The notes: generated by a model not told the origin, from the sequence alone. Numbered from the stretch's first letter, positions 8,016 to 16,610 are shown. The stretch: 64,000 nt of DNA from Rhodococcus opacus (GCF_012396235.1 NZ_JAAXPA010000007.1:124001-188000), one strand, 5' to 3'. Translations and numbers: made by a program.

Positions 8016-8645
8016 GTGCCGAAGATCGTCGACCACGACGAGCGGAGACTGGCGCTCGCCGACGCCGTCCTCGCGTTGATCGCCCGGGAGGGGATCTCCG
8101 CCGTCACCACGCGAGCGGTGGCGGAGGAGAGCGGGTGGTCGACCGGAGTGTTGAACCACTACTTCGGGTCCCGGCACGAACTGCTCCTCGCTGCGCTTCG
8201 CCGGGCCGGCGACATCCAGGGCGACCGGTACCGCACGATTCTCGACGAGGAGGGCGCCGGCCCGATCGAGAAGCTGCGGAACATCACCGCCAGCATCCTG
8301 CCGCTCGACGAACGCCGACTGGCGATGACCCGCGTGTTCCTGTTCTTCTACGCGGAGGGCGCGGCCGAGGAAACCGCGCGCGGTGAGATCGCGGCCTTCC
8401 TCGCCCGCTGGCGGGGCGTCGTGCGCGAGTCGGTCGTCGCCGCACAGCGGGAGGGCACCGTCTCCGCCGACCTCGACGCGGACGCCGTCACCGTCGCGCT
8501 GGTCGCGCTGACCGACGGTCTTGCATTACAGGCCATCCTGGATCCCGTTGTCATGGAAGCGATCAGCGCGGACGACGCGGCAGCCCGCTGCGTCGACGCC
8601 GCCGTGCGACGAACCACCGAAGAAGCAGGGGCAGTAGGCAGATGA
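8016..8645 (+). CDS. TetR-family transcriptional regulator
   Basis: A 209-residue TetR regulator with N-terminal HTH (ISAVTTRAVAEESGWSTGVLNHYFGSRHELL) and a ligand-binding helical domain of the BetI-like C-terminal type. The GTG at 8016 is chosen because GGGAGGAAAG precedes it; an in-frame GTG at 7968 lacks a good site. The gene follows the symporter by about 50 bases and overlaps the next gene by four bases (ATGA), so it is co-transcribed with transport and dehydrogenase genes and may act as their local repressor. Confidence 0.9.
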   Translation: MPKIVDHDERRLALADAVLALIAREGISAVTTRAVAEESGWSTGVLNHYFGSRHELLLAALRRAGDIQGDRYRTILDEEGAGPIEKLRNITASILPLDERRLAMTRVFLFFYAEGAAEETARGEIAAFLARWRGVVRESVVAAQREGTVSADLDADAVTVALVALTDGLALQAILDPVVMEAISADDAAARCVDAAVRRTTEEAGAVGR

Positions 8646-9601
8646 CCGACCGCGTCGTCGTCCTCGACGACTTCATTCCGGCCGACGCACTGTCCGATTC
8701 GCTTGCCGCCGCAGGTATTTCCGCGGATGTCGTGCACCAGTCCGAGTTCCCGTCCGGCCCGGGCATCATCGCCCTGCTCGTGGGTCCGGAGACCACCGGA
8801 CTCGAGCCGCGTCACCTGTCGGATCTCCCGGACCTGCGACTGTTGTCGGCCACGTCCGCCGGGTACGACCACCTGCCGGTGTCGGCGGCCCACGAACGCG
8901 GTCTCTGGGTCACGCGGGCAGTGGACTACTGCACCGAGGAGGTCGCGGATCATGCGCTCGCGCTCACCCTCGGACTGCTCCGATCCACTCACACCCTCGA
9001 CCGCTCCGTGCATGCCGGCGGGTGGGACGTCACCGCCGCGCCGCCGCGGCGGATCGCGGGAACAGTGCTGGGCCTCTACGGCTTCGGCCGGATCGCCGGC
9101 GCTTTCGCACTGCGCGCCCGAGCCGTGGGGATGACCGTCCTCGTCAGCGGCCGCGGACTGGGCGACCGCGTAGGGGAACTGGCGGCCGAGGGTATCGAGG
9201 TGGTCGGGTTCGAGGACCTGCTGCGCCGTTCCGACGTGCTGAGCCTGCACGTTCCCTTGACTCCCGAGACGCAGGGTCTGATCGACGCCCGTGCGCTGTC
9301 GACGCTGAAGCGCGGCGGGTATCTGGTGAACGTCTCCCGTGGCGGGCTCGTCGACCACGACGCGCTCGGAGCCGCGCTGCGCGGTGGACACCTCGCCGGT
9401 GCGGCCGTCGATGTTCTTCCGAACGAACCTCCCGCACAGGACGATCCGATCCTGCACATCCCGAACCTCGTGATCACCCCGCACGCCGCGTGGTACTCAC
9501 CGCAGGTCGCGCACACCCTGGCGCAGCAGTCGGCACGCAATGTCGCGGCGGTCCTGACCGGGGCATCCCCGGTGGGAGTCGTTGCCGCACCGGGGATGTG
9601 A
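8642..9601 (+). CDS. D-isomer-specific 2-hydroxyacid dehydrogenase
   Basis: A 319-residue NAD(P)-dependent 2-hydroxyacid dehydrogenase that interconverts 2-oxo and D-2-hydroxy acids. The Rossmann motif is GLYGFGRIAGAFA (about residue 142). The catalytic Arg is in NVSRGGLVDHDAL, the Glu in LPNEPPAQDDP, and the His in VITPHAAWYS near the C-terminus. ATGA overlap with the TetR gene indicates translational coupling. With the symporter and the nearby class II aldolase it suggests use of a hydroxy acid or sugar acid. Confidence 0.9.
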   Translation: MTDRVVVLDDFIPADALSDSLAAAGISADVVHQSEFPSGPGIIALLVGPETTGLEPRHLSDLPDLRLLSATSAGYDHLPVSAAHERGLWVTRAVDYCTEEVADHALALTLGLLRSTHTLDRSVHAGGWDVTAAPPRRIAGTVLGLYGFGRIAGAFALRARAVGMTVLVSGRGLGDRVGELAAEGIEVVGFEDLLRRSDVLSLHVPLTPETQGLIDARALSTLKRGGYLVNVSRGGLVDHDALGAALRGGHLAGAAVDVLPNEPPAQDDPILHIPNLVITPHAAWYSPQVAHTLAQQSARNVAAVLTGASPVGVVAAPGM

Positions 9602-9630
9602 TCGCCCCTGCCAGTCCTCGTGAGCCGCCG

Positions 9631-10413
9631 TCAGTCCTTGTAGTCAGGGACGGTGCGGTCCAGCATCCGCAGCAGCGCCGCCCACGCCATCTCGTAGGCC
9701 TGATCGTCGGTGTAGTCGTCCGTGGCCTCGCCGGCGAACTGGCGGGCGGTGTGCTCGGCGATCTCGGGCGACGGAACGCGCAGTTCACCGGACGCCTGGG
9801 CAGCGATCTGGATGTCACACGCCTTCTCCAGATAGAACATTCGCAGAAACGCCTCGGCGGCGGATGCGCCCACGGTGAGCAGTCCGTGATTGCGCAGGAT
9901 CATCGCGGGGTGGTCGCGGAGGTCCTCGACCAACCGCACACGTTCGGCCGTGTTGAGGGCGATGCCCTCGTAGTCGTGGTAGCCGACCCGGTTGTAGAAC
10001 TCCATCGAGATCTGGTTCAGCGGCAGCAGTCCGTGCTCCTGCGCGGCCACCGCGCACCCGGCCTTCGTGTGGGTGTGCAGCACGCACTGCGCGTCCGGCC
10101 GGGCCTCGTGAATCGCGCCGTGGATCACGAACCCCGCAGGGTTGACGTGATATTCGGACGGTTCGACGAGTTCGCCGTCGAGTCCGATCTTCACCAGGTT
10201 GGAGGCGGTGATTTCTTCGAAGAGCAGACCGTACGGGTTGATGAGGAAATGATGTTCGGGCCCGGGAAGCCGGACCGAGACGTGCGTGAAGATGAGGTCG
10301 GTCATCTTGAAATGCGCGAGCAGGCGGTACACCGCCGCGAGTTCACGACGCAGTTCCGCCTCGGTCTTCGCCGGGCTCGTTCGGGCCTGCGACGTAACGG
10401 TGGGTGCACTCAT
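9631..10413 (-). CDS. class II aldolase/adducin-family protein
   Basis: A 260-residue zinc-dependent class II aldolase/epimerase of the L-fuculose-phosphate aldolase/adducin type. The zinc ligands are visible as HTHTKAG and the later His of RNHGLLTVG; the TDLIFTHVSVRLPG N-terminal segment is typical. Members cleave aldol phosphates, decarboxylate, or do neither. It is convergent with the dehydrogenase gene 29 bases away. Its promoter carries the same 17-bp motif as the LysR/symporter region, so it probably serves the same pathway. Confidence 0.85.
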   Translation of the reverse strand: MSAPTVTSQARTSPAKTEAELRRELAAVYRLLAHFKMTDLIFTHVSVRLPGPEHHFLINPYGLLFEEITASNLVKIGLDGELVEPSEYHVNPAGFVIHGAIHEARPDAQCVLHTHTKAGCAVAAQEHGLLPLNQISMEFYNRVGYHDYEGIALNTAERVRLVEDLRDHPAMILRNHGLLTVGASAAEAFLRMFYLEKACDIQIAAQASGELRVPSPEIAEHTARQFAGEATDDYTDDQAYEMAWAALLRMLDRTVPDYKD

Positions 10414-10454
10414 GCGGGATCTCCTTGATCACCGAAGGGATTTCGGCTTAAATA

Positions 10455-10471
10455 TATCAACTGATTTATTT
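10455..10471 (+). promoter_or_regulatory. shared 17-bp motif, copy 2
   Basis: TATCAACTGATTTATTT, identical to the element at 6367-6383 except for one C/G change. It lies 42-58 bases upstream of the aldolase start and probably places that gene under the same regulator as the symporter operon. Confidence 0.6.
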
Positions 10472-10554
10472 ACATGCCAGCGTTCTGCCGATCCCGTACC
10501 CTCCGCCTCTCCATCGGCGTTCTCGCCGAGCTTTCGCACGGGAAGCGCTCGTCG

Positions 10555-10570
10555 TGTGACCAGAATCACG
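10555..10570. promoter_or_regulatory. CRP/GlxR-like binding site
   Basis: TGTGA-CCAGAA-TCACG matches the CRP-family consensus TGTGA-N6-TCACA in nine of ten specified positions. It is centred about 175 bases before the acetyl-CoA hydrolase gene, a class of acetate gene under CRP-type control in relatives such as Corynebacterium. Confidence 0.5.
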
Positions 10571-10737
10571 ATATGAAACGGCCGCGTACGCGATTCGACG
10601 GGCGACCTCGCAGAACCGACGAGCGGCGGGCCCGCCGCGACGAACGGTCGCGGACGACGGGCAGTGGCGAACACCGGATGTGATCCGACGAACTTTCGGG
10701 TGTTCGGGTCACGCCACTCACTTCTACACTGGCCGCC

Positions 10738-12306
10738 GTGAGCCTCCAGATCAGTGATCCCGCGTCCCCGTTGCAGTCGAACCGGATACGACATTCGGCG
10801 TTTCAGCAGAAGGTGACGTCGGCGGAGGAAGCGGTGAAGGCCATCGGTCCGGGTGACACCGTCGCTGTCAGCGGTTTCGCCAGCGCAGGGACACCCAAGG
10901 CGGTCATCCCGGCCTTGGCTGACCGGATTCACTCCGCGCGCGCGGCCGGCGCGAATTTCACCATCGACTTGCTGACCGGGGCGTCCGTGTCGACGGAGAC
11001 CGAGAAGATGCTCGCCGAGATCGACGGAATCGCCCTGCGGATGCCCTACCAGGCGGAATCCACGGCGCGGCAGAAGATCAACCAGGGGCGGATGGATTAC
11101 GTCGACATCCACCTGTCGCACGTGGCGCAGCAGGTGTGGGAGGGCTACTACGGCGTGGTGAACGTCGCGGTCGTCGAGGTTTCCGGCATCACCGAGACCG
11201 GTGAGCTGATCCCCTCCGCGTCGGTCGGAAACAACAAGACGTGGCTCGACGTCGCGGAGAAAGTCATTCTCGAGGTCAACTCGTGGGTTCCGGACGCGAT
11301 GGACGGTATCCACGACATCTACTACGGCACAGCGCTGCCCCCGCACCGCCGGCCGATCGAACTCACCGACGTCGAGGACCGCATCGGGCAACCGCATTAC
11401 CGGGTGGACCCGGCCAAGGTTGTTGCGGTGGTGGAGACGAATGCCCCCGACAGTGCGAGTGCGCTGACGGCGCCGGATGCGGTCAGCGAGGCGATCGCGG
11501 CCCACGTGCTGGACTTCTTCGACCACGAGGTGAGGCGTGGCCGGCTCCCGGAGAACACCCTGCTGCCACTGCAGGCGGGCGTCGGAAACGTGGCCAATGC
11601 CGTGCTCGGCGGGCTCGATCGCGGCCCGTATCGGGGTTTGACCTGCTATTCCGAGGTCATCCAGGACGGGATGCTGCACTTGATCAAGCACGGCACCGTC
11701 CGGTTCGCGTCGGCTACCGCGCTGGCGCTCTCGGAGGCGGGGATCGAGGAGTTGACCTCCAACATCGACTTCTACCGGCAGCACATCCGGCTCCGTCCGC
11801 AGGAAATCAGCAACCACCCCGAGGTGGTCCGCCGATTGGGAATCATCGCGATGAACGGGATGTTGGAGGCCGACGTCTACGGGAACGTCAATTCGACGCA
11901 CGTGATGGGCACCAAGATCATGAACGGCATCGGCGGTTCCGGGGACTTCGCGCGCAACGGGTACCTGTCGATGTTCCTCAGCCCGTCGACGGCGAAGAAC
12001 GGGGCGATCTCGTCGATCGTCCCGATGACCCCGCACGTCGACCACACCGAACACGACACCCAGGTGCTGGTCACCGAGCAGGGCCTCGCCGACTTGCGGG
12101 GGTTGTCGCCGCGCCGGAGGGCACGGGTGATCATCGAGCGCTGTGCGCATCCGGAATTCCGGCCGCTGCTCACCGACTACGTCGAGCGGGCGACGGCCAC
12201 CCCGGGAGCCGGCCAGACGCCGCACCTGCTCGGGGAGGCGTTCTCGTTCCACCAGCGGTACATCGAGTCCGGCTCGATGCGGCTCCAGGACGGTCCCGCC
12301 CGGTAG
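10738..12306 (+). CDS. acetyl-CoA hydrolase / succinyl-CoA:acetate CoA-transferase family
   Basis: A 522-residue member of the acetyl-CoA hydrolase/transferase family (Cat1/Ach1 type), moving CoA between acetate and succinyl-CoA or propionyl-CoA. The N-terminal half starts with GDTVAVSGFASAGTPKAVI. The expected glutamyl-CoA active site is the Glu of TCYSEVIQDGMLHLI, and the C-terminal domain contains VTEQGLADLRGLSPRRRA. The GTG start has no ribosome site; a TACACT box ends 7 bases upstream, suggesting a leaderless mRNA. The gene is monocistronic and probably CRP-regulated. Confidence 0.9.
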   Translation: MSLQISDPASPLQSNRIRHSAFQQKVTSAEEAVKAIGPGDTVAVSGFASAGTPKAVIPALADRIHSARAAGANFTIDLLTGASVSTETEKMLAEIDGIALRMPYQAESTARQKINQGRMDYVDIHLSHVAQQVWEGYYGVVNVAVVEVSGITETGELIPSASVGNNKTWLDVAEKVILEVNSWVPDAMDGIHDIYYGTALPPHRRPIELTDVEDRIGQPHYRVDPAKVVAVVETNAPDSASALTAPDAVSEAIAAHVLDFFDHEVRRGRLPENTLLPLQAGVGNVANAVLGGLDRGPYRGLTCYSEVIQDGMLHLIKHGTVRFASATALALSEAGIEELTSNIDFYRQHIRLRPQEISNHPEVVRRLGIIAMNGMLEADVYGNVNSTHVMGTKIMNGIGGSGDFARNGYLSMFLSPSTAKNGAISSIVPMTPHVDHTEHDTQVLVTEQGLADLRGLSPRRRARVIIERCAHPEFRPLLTDYVERATATPGAGQTPHLLGEAFSFHQRYIESGSMRLQDGPAR

Positions 12307-12342
12307 CCCGGACCCCCGGCAGAGCCGGACGCTGAGCGCGGC

Positions 12343-12927
12343 TCAGTCGAGCCGCCCACCCAGCATTCCGCGCAGCGAGCGCAGGCAGAGTTCACGTAGC
12401 TCACCCTCGGCGATCGACGGGTGATCGAGCCAGTCCATGCACACGGCGCGCACGAAGGCGATCCACCCGCGCACCGCGACGCCGACGAGTTCCCGTTCGC
12501 CGTCGGGGGGATCGAGCGCGTCGACGATGCGGCGCTGCTGGGCGTCGAGTTCCCGCTCGACGATGGCCCGGATGTCGGCGTCGGCCGACAGTGCGCCGTG
12601 GTTGATGGCCCGGACTCCGTGCCGGTGGCTCGCGACGTGCTCGAAGTACGCGTCGAGGCCGGCCGCGACCTGTTCCTCGACGGGGAGCGTGGAGTCGGGG
12701 GCCGTCACCTCGAGCAGTCGTTCGGATTCGCGTTCGACGATCGCGGCGAAGAAATCGCGCTTCGTCGGGAAGTAGTGGTACATCAATCCGCGCGACACCT
12801 CGGCGAGTTCCGCGACCTCCTCGATCCACACGTCCTCGTAGGGGCGGTCCGCGAACAGCCGCGCGCCGATGTCGAGCAACTGCGCCCGGCGCTGCTCCGG
12901 GGCGAGCCGTCGGCGGGCGCTGGTCAT
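12343..12927 (-). CDS. TetR-family regulator, divergent from P450
   Basis: A 194-residue TetR protein. The HTH is well preserved (DVWIEEVAELAEVSRGLMYHYFPTKRDFF, residues about 30-60). The ATG at 12927 is preferred to a GTG eight codons upstream because the family N-terminus then begins just before the first helix. It is divergent from the cytochrome P450 gene with 97 bases between starts, so it most likely represses the P450 gene and itself. Confidence 0.9.
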   Translation of the reverse strand: MTSARRRLAPEQRRAQLLDIGARLFADRPYEDVWIEEVAELAEVSRGLMYHYFPTKRDFFAAIVERESERLLEVTAPDSTLPVEEQVAAGLDAYFEHVASHRHGVRAINHGALSADADIRAIVERELDAQQRRIVDALDPPDGERELVGVAVRGWIAFVRAVCMDWLDHPSIAEGELRELCLRSLRGMLGGRLD

Positions 12928-12944
12928 GCCAGTCACCGTACTGC

Positions 12945-12996
12945 TTGACACCGGTTCAGTAAGGCGTACCTTGCGTACTAGACATCAATTCAGTAA
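12945..12996 (+). promoter_or_regulatory. P450 promoter region with direct repeats
   Basis: TTGACA (12945-12950) stands 16-17 bases before a TACCTT-like -10 box. The octamer TTCAGTAA occurs at 12955-12962 and 12989-12996, overlapping the promoter, and is a plausible half-site for the divergent TetR protein. Confidence 0.5.
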
Positions 12997-13024
12997 CGCA
13001 GGCCACATCGACACGGGGGTCGAC

Positions 13025-14422
13025 ATGAGCGTCGAATCACTGCACACCACAGCGGAGGCGACCATCCCGCATCCTCGATGGCGGCTTCCCGTCGTCGGCG
13101 ACGTCTTCGGGATCAGCATCCGCACTCCCGTGCAGAATTCGATGGAGATCGGCAGAAAGCTCGGGCCCATCTTCGAGCGCAACGTCCTCGGCAATCGGTT
13201 CGTATTCGCCTCCGGTGCCGACATGGTCGCGGAACTTTCCGACGAATCCCGGTTCGCGAAGCACCTGGCGCCCGGTGTCGCGTCGCTGCGTGAGGTGGGT
13301 GGCGACGGGTTGTTCACCGCCTACAACCACGAGCCGAACTGGAGCAAGGCGCACAACCTCCTCGCCCCGGCATTCACCAAATCCGCGATGCGGTCGTATC
13401 ACCGCACGATGCTGGATGTCGCAGGCGAACTGGCGGAGCACTGGGACGAGCGGGTGGACGGCTCCCCCGTCGACGTCTCCTCCGACATGACGAAGCTGAC
13501 GCTCGAGACCATCGGCCGCACCGGCTTCAGCTATTCCTTCGACTCGTTCAGACGCGAGCGGCCGCACCCCTTCGTGCAGGCGATGGTCGGAGCGCTGAGC
13601 CATTCGCAGCGCACCACGTTCGTGAAGTCCAGCGCGCTCGGGCGCCTGCTGATGCGACGGTCGGATCGACGCAACGTCGCCAACCTCGAACACATGGCCG
13701 AGGTCGTCGACGAGGTGATCCGTGCCCGTCGCGACAGCGCCGAGGCCGGCCCCGAGGACCTGCTCGAACTCATGCTGCGGGCGGCCCGGGAGGACGACCC
13801 CCATCGGATCGACGAGTTGAACATCCGCCACCAGGTGGTGACGTTCCTGGTCGCGGGGCACGAGACCACCTCCGGCGCACTGTCGTTCGCCCTGTACTAT
13901 CTGTCGCGACATCCCGACGTCCTCGCGAAGGCGCAGGCGGAGGTCGACGCGGTCTGGGGCGACGAAGAGCCTGCGTTCGAGCAGATCGCGAAACTCCGCT
14001 ACGTGCGCCGGGTGCTCGACGAATCGTTGCGGCTGTGGCCGACAGCCCCCGCCTACGGCAGGGAGGCGACCGTCGACACCACCCTCGTCGGCAAGTACCC
14101 GATGAAGGTTGGCGACTGGGTTCTCGTCCTCATCCCCGCCCTGCACCGCGACCCCGTGTGGGGTGACGATCCCGAGGCGTTCGACCCCGACCATTTCCTG
14201 CCCGAGCGCATCCGGTCCCGTCCCGCGCACGTGTACAAGCCGTTCGGGACCGGCGAGCGCGCCTGCATCGGACGACAGTTCGCCCTGCACGAGGCGGTCC
14301 TGGTTCTCGGCACGATCCTGCGTCGATACGACATCGTGGGCGACCCGAGCTATCGACTGAAGGTCGCCGAGCGGCTCACCCTCATGCCCGAGGGCTTCAC
14401 GCTGCAGCTCCGCCGGCGCTGA
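13025..14422 (+). CDS. cytochrome P450, CYP102-haem-domain-like, stand-alone
   Basis: A 465-residue cytochrome P450 monooxygenase. The I-helix oxygen motif AGHETTSG, the K-helix ExxR (ESLRLWPTAPAY) and the haem loop KPFGTGERACIG with the axial Cys at about residue 414 are all intact. The sequence follows the haem domain of P450 BM3 (CYP102A1) along its length, for example GDGLFTAYNHEPNWSKAH and FALHEAVLVLG, but ends after the haem domain with no flavin reductase. Redox partners must come from elsewhere. The ATG at 13025 gives the BM3-like N-terminus. It is divergent from TetR and followed by an efflux pump gene. Confidence 0.93.
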   Translation: MSVESLHTTAEATIPHPRWRLPVVGDVFGISIRTPVQNSMEIGRKLGPIFERNVLGNRFVFASGADMVAELSDESRFAKHLAPGVASLREVGGDGLFTAYNHEPNWSKAHNLLAPAFTKSAMRSYHRTMLDVAGELAEHWDERVDGSPVDVSSDMTKLTLETIGRTGFSYSFDSFRRERPHPFVQAMVGALSHSQRTTFVKSSALGRLLMRRSDRRNVANLEHMAEVVDEVIRARRDSAEAGPEDLLELMLRAAREDDPHRIDELNIRHQVVTFLVAGHETTSGALSFALYYLSRHPDVLAKAQAEVDAVWGDEEPAFEQIAKLRYVRRVLDESLRLWPTAPAYGREATVDTTLVGKYPMKVGDWVLVLIPALHRDPVWGDDPEAFDPDHFLPERIRSRPAHVYKPFGTGERACIGRQFALHEAVLVLGTILRRYDIVGDPSYRLKVAERLTLMPEGFTLQLRRR

Positions 14423-14430
14423 CCGGTCCC

Positions 14431-14473
14431 TTGACAGCCGCAAAGTGAGAGTTACTATCAAAATATAGTAACT
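14431..14473 (+). promoter_or_regulatory. promoter and palindromic operator of the MFS-TetR operon
   Basis: TTGACA (14431-14436) is followed at 16 bases by TACTAT (14453-14458). The -10 box lies inside a perfect dyad, AGTTACTAT-N6-ATAGTAACT (14450-14473). This is the usual layout for a TetR-repressed efflux gene; the TetR protein encoded at 15989 is the expected ligand. Confidence 0.75.
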
Positions 14474-14493
14474 TCCTTTCGAGTGGAGCTGTC

Positions 14494-16017
14494 ATGAGTG
14501 AAACGACGGTCATCGAAGTCGCCCCACGCCGCTGGTGGGCGCTCGGAGCCCTGTCCGTGGCCATGCTGACCATCGGTCTCGACATCACGGTCCTGACGGT
14601 GACACTGCCGACACTGGCGGTCGATCTCGGAGCGGACAACTCGCAATTGCAGTGGTTCAGTTCCGCATACACGCTGGTCCTCGCGGCCGCACTGCTTCCT
14701 GCGGGCGCGCTCGGCGACCGGTACGGCCGCAAGAAACTCCTGCTCGGCGCCCTCGTCCTGTTCGGTGTCGCGTCGCTGCTCTGCAGTTACGCGACCACGT
14801 CGGGTCAACTGATCGCCGGACGCACCCTGCTGGGGCTGGGGGCCGCAGTGATGATGCCGCTGTCGATGGCGGTGCTGCCCGTGCTGTTCCCCGACGCCGG
14901 CGAACGGTCGCGGGCACTGACCATCTGGGTGACGTCCACCGCGATCGGCCTGCCCCTCGGCCCGATTCTCGGCGGGTGGTTGCTCGAAAACTTCTGGTGG
15001 GGATCGGTGTTCCTGATCAACGTGCCGCTGGTCGTCGTCGGCGCGATCGCCGTCGCGACCCTGGTTCCGGAATCGCGCAGCGAGGAGCAGTCGCCCACCG
15101 ACTATCTCGGCGCCACACTGTCGTCATTCGGATTACTCTGCCTCACTTATTGTTTCATCAAGGCCGGCCAGGACGGCTGGGGCGACACACTGGCATTGAC
15201 GTCGATCGCAGCGGCCGTGGTCGTGCTCGGACTGTTCGCGATGTGGGAGCGTCGGTCGCGTCATCCCCTGATCGACACGTCGCTGTTCGCCAGTCCCGGA
15301 TTCCGCTGGGGCACGATCTTCACGACGCTGGTCAACTTCGGGATGTTCGGGCTGTTCTTCACGGTTCCGCAGTACTTCCAGGCCGTGCTCGGGGTCGACG
15401 CGCTGGGTAGCGGCCTCCGTCTGCTGCCGTTGATCGGCGGACTGCTGGTCGGCACCCGGCTCTGCGACCAACTGCTTCGGCGCGCCGGCGCCCGGCCGGT
15501 CATCGTCATCGGGTTCGCCCTCCTCACGGCGGGACTCGCGACCGGCGCCCTGACCTCCGTCGATTCCGCGTACTGGTTCACCGCGACATGGATCGCACTC
15601 GTCGGCGCGGGAATGGGTTTCGTGATGCCGGCGGCGATGGGTGCGGCCCTGGGCGCACTGTCGGCCGAACGGTCCGGTTCCGGCTCGGCGCTGATCCAGG
15701 CGCTGCGGCAGGCAGGCGGAACGATCGGGGTCGCGGTGCTGGGCACCGTGCTCGCCACCCGCTACCGGACCGAACTGGGCGCACTCGACGTGGATCCGGT
15801 CCGCGACGGCGTCAACGCCGGCGTCGCGGTGGCCGAGGCGACCGGCGACCCGTCGATGCTCGCGCAGGTCCAGGCGTCGTTCCTGTCCGGGATGGGGCTC
15901 ATGCTGTGGGTGTGCGCGGGCATCTGCGCCGTCGCGATGGTGCTCGCAGCGCGGTTCACGCCCCGCGATACCCCGGCCCGGGAGCAGGATGAGTCAGAAT
16001 CGGTACATGTCCATTGA
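14494..16017 (+). CDS. MFS drug-efflux transporter, DHA2 (14-TM) family
   Basis: A 507-residue major facilitator protein with about 14 membrane segments, of the EmrB/QacA proton-antiport type. Motif A-like sequence GDRYGRKKLLLGA follows TM2, and motif C-like GLPLGPILGGWL is in TM5. It exports hydrophobic compounds across the cytoplasmic membrane. A GAGTGGAGC ribosome site precedes the ATG. The TetR gene overlaps its 3' end by 29 bases. The palindrome on the promoter indicates substrate-induced derepression. Confidence 0.92.
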   Translation: MSETTVIEVAPRRWWALGALSVAMLTIGLDITVLTVTLPTLAVDLGADNSQLQWFSSAYTLVLAAALLPAGALGDRYGRKKLLLGALVLFGVASLLCSYATTSGQLIAGRTLLGLGAAVMMPLSMAVLPVLFPDAGERSRALTIWVTSTAIGLPLGPILGGWLLENFWWGSVFLINVPLVVVGAIAVATLVPESRSEEQSPTDYLGATLSSFGLLCLTYCFIKAGQDGWGDTLALTSIAAAVVVLGLFAMWERRSRHPLIDTSLFASPGFRWGTIFTTLVNFGMFGLFFTVPQYFQAVLGVDALGSGLRLLPLIGGLLVGTRLCDQLLRRAGARPVIVIGFALLTAGLATGALTSVDSAYWFTATWIALVGAGMGFVMPAAMGAALGALSAERSGSGSALIQALRQAGGTIGVAVLGTVLATRYRTELGALDVDPVRDGVNAGVAVAEATGDPSMLAQVQASFLSGMGLMLWVCAGICAVAMVLAARFTPRDTPAREQDESESVHVH

Positions 16018-16600
16018 CGCTCGACCAGGCCTGCGGGAGCGGAAGAAGGCGCGCACCCGGCTGACCATCCGTTCCGAGGCGTTTCGGTTGTTCCGTGAAC
16101 AGGGCTACGCCGAAACCACGATCGAGCAGATCGCGGAGGCGGCGGACGTGTCGCCGAGCACGTTCTTCCGCTACTTCCCCACCAAGGAACAACTGGTGCT
16201 CGCCGACGACCTCGATCCGGTCATGATCGAGGCGATCGAAGCGCAACCGCCGGACGTCCCGCTGATCACCGCATTCCGGAAGGCGGCCGAGTCCGTGTTC
16301 GCCGGCCTGTCCCAGGCAGACTTGGACTTCGAGCGGAAGCGTCAGGAACTGCTGTACTCGGTCCCGGAACTTCGCGGTGCCATCATGCAGGAAATGGTGC
16401 GCAGCATCGACATGATCGCGGGTGTCATGGCGCGCAGGGTCGGACGCACCGCCGACGACTTCGAGGTCCGCGCGCTCGCCGGGGCGATCGTCGGAGTCAT
16501 CCTCGGTGTGGTCGATCTGCTTCCCGGTGATCTGCCACTCGCCCTGCGCGCATTGGAGTTCCTCGAGGACGGGTTGCCGCTCGGGCGTGCCACGTCGTAG
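15989..16600 (+). CDS. TetR-family regulator of the MFS operon
   Basis: A 203-residue TetR protein with HTH (TTIEQIAEAADVSPSTFFRYFPTKEQLV, residues about 35-65) and a C-terminal ligand domain. The ATG at 15989 has GGGAGCAGG directly upstream; a second ATG at 16007 is possible but poorly preceded. The start lies inside the MFS gene, so the two are co-transcribed and probably translationally coupled. It is the likely repressor acting at 14450-14473. Confidence 0.9.
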   Translation: MSQNRYMSIDARPGLRERKKARTRLTIRSEAFRLFREQGYAETTIEQIAEAADVSPSTFFRYFPTKEQLVLADDLDPVMIEAIEAQPPDVPLITAFRKAAESVFAGLSQADLDFERKRQELLYSVPELRGAIMQEMVRSIDMIAGVMARRVGRTADDFEVRALAGAIVGVILGVVDLLPGDLPLALRALEFLEDGLPLGRATS

Positions 16601-16610
16601 ACCCGGCAGG

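Larger units (their letters stand above)
10414..10737. other. 324-bp intergenic region between aldolase and CoA-hydrolase genes
   Basis: This region holds the AT-rich aldolase promoter with the shared 17-bp motif (10455-10471), a CRP/GlxR-like dyad (10555-10570) and a TACACT box just before the CoA-transferase start. A short open frame at 10474-10683 lacks a ribosome site and recognisable content and is not called. Confidence 0.6.

Noticed and set aside
6399..8177. Long - strand frame opposite the sodium symporter gene
   Set aside because: His/Asp/Glu-rich shadow of the membrane-protein codons; no ribosome site, and it conflicts with clear symporter and TetR genes.
10474..10683. 69-codon frame in the aldolase/CoA-transferase gap
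   Set aside because: Arg-rich random composition, no ribosome site, and it overlaps regulatory elements.
10429..12252. 607-codon - strand frame opposite the acetyl-CoA hydrolase gene
   Set aside because: Antisense shadow; the + strand protein has full family motifs.
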